The position numbers were made by a program, and so were the translations under genes. This document shows positions 59,685 through 64,000 of a stretch of DNA of 64,000 bases, piece after piece. The notes under the pieces are model-generated. The model ran no database searches. It was not told the DNA's origin and saw nothing but the letters and a program-made list of their open reading frames with translations. The stretch is from Patescibacteria group bacterium (GTDB lineage Bacteria; Patescibacteriota; Patescibacteriia; 2-12-FULL-60-25), in contig JAVHLR010000001.1 in assembly GCA_031082005.1 (NCBI GenBank), positions 1,059,251 through 1,123,250 of the forward strand. Direction: 5' to 3'. The stretch's first letter is position 1; each line of letters opens with the position of its first letter.

Positions 59685-60038
59685 CTAAAAGTTTACTTTG
59701 GAACGGAACTTGCCCAACAACGGCACTTCCCAGAACTCACCCTGCAAAGCTTTGACCAAGCCCACGATGGAAACGATGGTCAAAACGATGAAGCCCAATG
59801 GCCAGATAATGAACCAACCGATGACCGGTATCATGCCCAAAATCCAAATCGCGACCCAGGCCAAAAACAGGACAAAGCCCTGCTTGCCGTGTTCCTGCGC
59901 GAACTTAGATTCCTTCTTGGCCAAAAGAGGGATAAGGCACAAGATGCCAATGTAACCAACAGCGGCTAATGCTTTGTTATCTTCGATGTCTTTCTTGTCG
60001 AAAGTCGGGACGGCGGTCGCTTTTAAATCTTCTGACAT
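59685..60038 (-). CDS. DUF4870/Tic20-like membrane protein
   Basis: A 117-residue membrane protein with three to four helices. DNKALAAVGYIGILCLIPLL, FAQEHGKQGFVLFL and PVIGWFIIWPLGFIVLTI are the hallmark of the DUF4870/Tic20-like group, whose role is unknown. The ATG at 60038 starts a short acidic N-terminus. TATTAT upstream is a probable -10. Confidence 0.82.
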   Translation of the reverse strand: MSEDLKATAVPTFDKKDIEDNKALAAVGYIGILCLIPLLAKKESKFAQEHGKQGFVLFLAWVAIWILGMIPVIGWFIIWPLGFIVLTIVSIVGLVKALQGEFWEVPLLGKFRSKVNF

Positions 60039-60162
60039 ATGAATATTAGTTAATAATTCTGCCAAGATAATAGCATGTACCCACGTTTTTGTCACGCAAA
60101 AGGGCGAGCCTCTCGACCCACCCCTTTCACGTACGTTGTACGAAGTACGCAGTACGTTGACT

Positions 60163-61797
<1,635 letters not shown>

Positions 61798-62088
61798 TTA
61801 TTCGATCACCGCCATCACGTCGGATTCGGAGATGACGAGATATTCGATATCTTCGATCTTCACCTCATCCGGTGAATATTTCTTGAACACTATCTTGTCG
61901 CCGACTTTAAGCGACAATGCAGCGCGGGAACCGTTATCCAAAAGACGGCCCGGACCGACTGCGATGATTTCGCCCTGTTCCGGACGTTCCTTGCCCGCAG
62001 TATCAGGCAAGAGGATTCCCGCCTTGCTCATTTCTTCTTTCGCGGCCGGTTTTACGATGACCCGGTCGCCTAAGGGACGTAGCTGCAT
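61798..62088 (-). CDS. groS: Co-chaperonin GroES
   Basis: A 96-residue GroES: MQLRPLGDRVIVKPAAKEE, the mobile-loop region KAGILLPDTAGKE, and GDKIVFKKYSPDEVKI. It starts at 62088, 55 bases after the CIRCE element, and leads the groESL operon. Confidence 0.98.
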   Translation of the reverse strand: MQLRPLGDRVIVKPAAKEEMSKAGILLPDTAGKERPEQGEIIAVGPGRLLDNGSRAALSLKVGDKIVFKKYSPDEVKIEDIEYLVISESDVMAVIE

Positions 62089-62143
62089 AGAAATAATAAA
62101 TTATGATTTATTTGTTAGATTTATTATGTTTTTTGATGCCCAT

Positions 62144-62170
62144 TTAGCATTCTACATATGAGAGTGCTAA
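62144..62170. promoter_or_regulatory. CIRCE operator (HrcA binding site)
   Basis: TTAGCATTC, 9 bases, GAGTGCTAA. This differs from the CIRCE consensus TTAGCACTC-N9-GAGTGCTAA at one base. Position between the promoter and groS is standard. hrcA is not in this window. Confidence 0.92.
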
Positions 62171-62185
62171 ATGAGTTTGGCCTTA

Positions 62186-62214
62186 AATATGCAATCGTTG
62201 GCGAAACGTGTCAA
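62186..62214 (-). promoter_or_regulatory. groESL promoter
   Basis: TTGACA, a 17-base spacer and CATATT, just upstream of CIRCE on the minus strand. Confidence 0.72.
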
Positions 62215-62277
62215 GACTCTACCAATTTCTATGCAATTTTAAAACAGGCTTCCGTCAAACCTCTATATCAGCATTTT

Positions 62278-63624
62278 CTAAGCCGATTTTTTTCCCGCAC
62301 AAAGAAACACCCCCAACGCCATCAATGACAAACCTGACCAATACGAAATGCCATAATGATCAAACCACAAAACAACGACCAAGCAAGCCAAAAAGGGCAA
62401 ATCAGCCAATTCTATTTTTCGATAAAACAACAGAACCGACAATCCTGCAATGAGCAGACTCCCCACGATGCCGAAATCCACCAGCAACAACAGGAATGCA
62501 TTGTGGGGTGATTCAATGGGCTCACGCAATCGAAGCTCGGTGTATTTTTTGCCTTGTCCTGCAGCTAGCACTATTGCGACATCGATCTGTTCCGCATTCG
62601 CACCCGAACCGAACAGCAGATGGCGCTTCAAGACAGAAAAACCTTGTTCCAAGCTCTCCCCTCTTTGCGACAAGCTTTTTTCCTCCAAACGGCCTTGTTC
62701 TTGCGTTCGAGATAAAATCGCTTCGCGTTGAGAAAAACTTACGACGCCAGCGACCAGCACCGCCAGACACAAGGCCAGCATGCCGAATTGGAACGCCGTC
62801 GCATCAAATTTTCGTCGTGCGAAAAAAACACCCGCCATCAATCCAGTCCCGATTGCCGCAGACAAATAAGCCGCACGACTGAAGGTAAGGACCAAAACAC
62901 CTGCGATCAAGGCAGATGAAACTGCCCAAAATAAAGCCGCTTTTTTTCCGGCTGAAATGAAGGCTGAATACGCTGCGGCCAAAATCCCGAACGCCAACCA
63001 GCCCCCCCATATATTCGGATGCGGCATGCTCCCATAAATCCTCAACAACCGAAATTCTCCGAACTCGACCACGGATACCCCCAACTCACGCGGATCATGC
63101 AACGCGATGCCGAGCCACTTGGAACCAACGACTTTCTGCATCAAAAACTGGACGTACGATAACCCCACGACAGGCAACAAAGATATGACGAACCAACCCA
63201 AAACCTTCTCGCCCACCACCCTAACCCCCCAGAGCGTGAAGAAAAACCCCGACAAGATGATTGCCTCGAACCACCATTGCGTCGCGGCAATGGCCTTGAG
63301 ACGCACAGCACCATCATCCGCACCAGACGCAACGCCAAAAACGTTCACCACGAAAAGTAACACCAGCACGGCCATAAGCGCCCGCTTCTTCCTCCTGCTT
63401 ACCTTTCTTTCATGAAACCGCCGACCCAAAAATATCGCAGCTATCATCGGCAACCAGGCGAGATAAAAACTCCACCTCCCCTGCTCCCATGGCCACCCCG
63501 CCAAACCCTGTTCATGAAACCATCGCGTCTGCCAGGGCAAAACCAAAAAAGCAAACCGCCACGCCAATTCGAACCAAGTCCTTCTTTCGCGCAGTTTAGA
63601 CAGACTTACCTGCACGAAATTCAT
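62278..63624 (-). CDS. O-antigen ligase/Wzy-type membrane protein
   Basis: A 448-residue protein with about twelve hydrophobic segments. A large loop carries PHNAFLLLLVDFGIVG, the signature of the Wzy_C/O-antigen ligase family, and an earlier SMPHPNIWGGWLAF resembles the polymerase loop. Such proteins polymerise or attach surface polysaccharide. The ATG at 63624 overlaps the stop of the upstream gene (ATGA), so the two form an operon. The exact glycan cannot be told. Confidence 0.82.
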   Translation of the reverse strand: MNFVQVSLSKLRERRTWFELAWRFAFLVLPWQTRWFHEQGLAGWPWEQGRWSFYLAWLPMIAAIFLGRRFHERKVSRRKKRALMAVLVLLFVVNVFGVASGADDGAVRLKAIAATQWWFEAIILSGFFFTLWGVRVVGEKVLGWFVISLLPVVGLSYVQFLMQKVVGSKWLGIALHDPRELGVSVVEFGEFRLLRIYGSMPHPNIWGGWLAFGILAAAYSAFISAGKKAALFWAVSSALIAGVLVLTFSRAAYLSAAIGTGLMAGVFFARRKFDATAFQFGMLALCLAVLVAGVVSFSQREAILSRTQEQGRLEEKSLSQRGESLEQGFSVLKRHLLFGSGANAEQIDVAIVLAAGQGKKYTELRLREPIESPHNAFLLLLVDFGIVGSLLIAGLSVLLFYRKIELADLPFLACLVVVLWFDHYGISYWSGLSLMALGVFLCAGKKSA

Positions 63625-64000
63625 GGTGCTACCCCGTATTTGCGGCATAACGATTCATATTCAACGCGATATTTCTCACGCCTATCCGTAACATGCATTT
63701 TCAAGACATCCTCACCGACCATGACGCGTGTATCGCGATTCATCAGCTCCTTGAGTCTCGACGGAAACCATCTTATCTGGAACCTTCGCGCCACGCTTTC
63801 GGCGAATGTCGGCAAGGGCAGACGCACGGCAGGAGACAGGACGAAATCCGAAGGCGCAATCCATCGCTTTACCGCAGCGTGGCGCGCTAACAAAATCCTG
63901 TTGGCCGCCCATAAATGCTCGCCTATGCCGTCATCGAACAAAGGCAGCAGAGACATGAACCAGTATCTGAAGTACGGATCGTCTCCAGGCAGCATGTGAG
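63621..64000 (-). CDS. Unknown protein (3' part)
   Basis: The visible 125 C-terminal residues run off the right edge. They include HLWAANRILLARHAAVKRW, SPAVRLPLPTFAES and EDVLKMHVTDRREKYRVEYE. No catalytic motif is recognised. It overlaps the O-antigen ligase-like gene, so a role in surface glycan assembly (for example as a glycosyltransferase C-terminus) is a guess from context only. Confidence 0.6.
   Translation of the reverse strand, partial: HMLPGDDPYFRYWFMSLLPLFDDGIGEHLWAANRILLARHAAVKRWIAPSDFVLSPAVRLPLPTFAESVARRFQIRWFPSRLKELMNRDTRVMVGEDVLKMHVTDRREKYRVEYESLCRKYGVAP

Noticed and set aside
59514-59969. Plus-strand open frame across the REP cluster.
   Set aside because: Its translation is the typical reading of REP palindromes followed by the mirror of the DUF4870 gene.

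Overview
The window most likely comes from a member of the Candidate Phyla Radiation (Patescibacteria). This is inferred from gene content and protein style, not from a database search. Pointers are: a secreted FG-GAP protein ending in the peptidoglycan-binding-like module (LGSRGEDV, YFG-ATRDAL, GTGYLG) that is typical of these genomes; a lipoprotein with the C-IGSAGYSWC-KC-RPWEE-C motif common there; a DUF5654 protein; many small membrane proteins of unknown role; a lone 16S rRNA gene; and no amino-acid, nucleotide or cofactor biosynthesis genes. All three stop codons are used and both prfA and prfB are present, so the genetic code is standard. Base composition is close to half G+C by eye. 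Layout: 1-1412 holds the 5' part of miaB and two small genes. 1462-6187 is a lower-glycolysis block (eno, DUF5654, pgk, a metallophosphoesterase, gapA). 7119-10713 is a calcium export pair (Na+/Ca2+ antiporter and Ca2+-type P-ATPase). 10731-12481 is rpsP-khpA-trmD without rimM. 12646-15107 has a PAS-GGDEF protein, a coiled-coil protein and a lipoprotein. 15160-19402 carries tRNA-Glu, a divergent CaCA exchanger, a dimethylargininase-like enzyme, metK under a SAM riboswitch, and tdk. 19493-25598 mixes rpsB-tsf with large unknown genes and acidic lipoproteins. 25653-29694 has a CPA2 antiporter, prfA, rpmE and queA. 29850-36432 is a run of small accessory genes, among them a HIT protein with an altered triad, yraN, a hydrolase/MBL/methyltransferase operon and a pair of paralogous unknowns. 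36496-42448 is envelope-related (FG-GAP protein, lipoprotein, lipid-kinase-like protein, bactofilin, membrane histidine kinase). 42518-49345 has argS, tyrS, a NUDIX hydrolase and valS. 49522-54715 has a degenerate DHH protein, a tRNA-Val, an unknown protein and the 16S rRNA. 54715-64000 has a surface protein, an unknown coiled-coil protein, rsmA, tsaC, prfB, groESL with a CIRCE operator, and an O-antigen-ligase-like protein. Two kinds of gene start recur. Many housekeeping genes have a -10 box only 6 to 9 bases before the ATG and no Shine-Dalgarno sequence, which predicts leaderless mRNAs. Most unknown accessory genes instead have a strong TTGACA/17/TATNNT-type promoter plus GGAGG, often placed right at or inside the terminator of the preceding housekeeping gene. 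The 16S 3' end keeps an intact anti-Shine-Dalgarno. The most unusual signal is a two-copy element (11494-11593 and 17710-17806): perfect 23-24 bp inverted arms whose sequence differs between copies, around a nearly identical loop core, followed in both copies by the same ACAC7 flank. It fits no feature class I know and is the best candidate for something undescribed. Palindromic REP-like units also sit inside valS (in frame, twice) and upstream of prfB.
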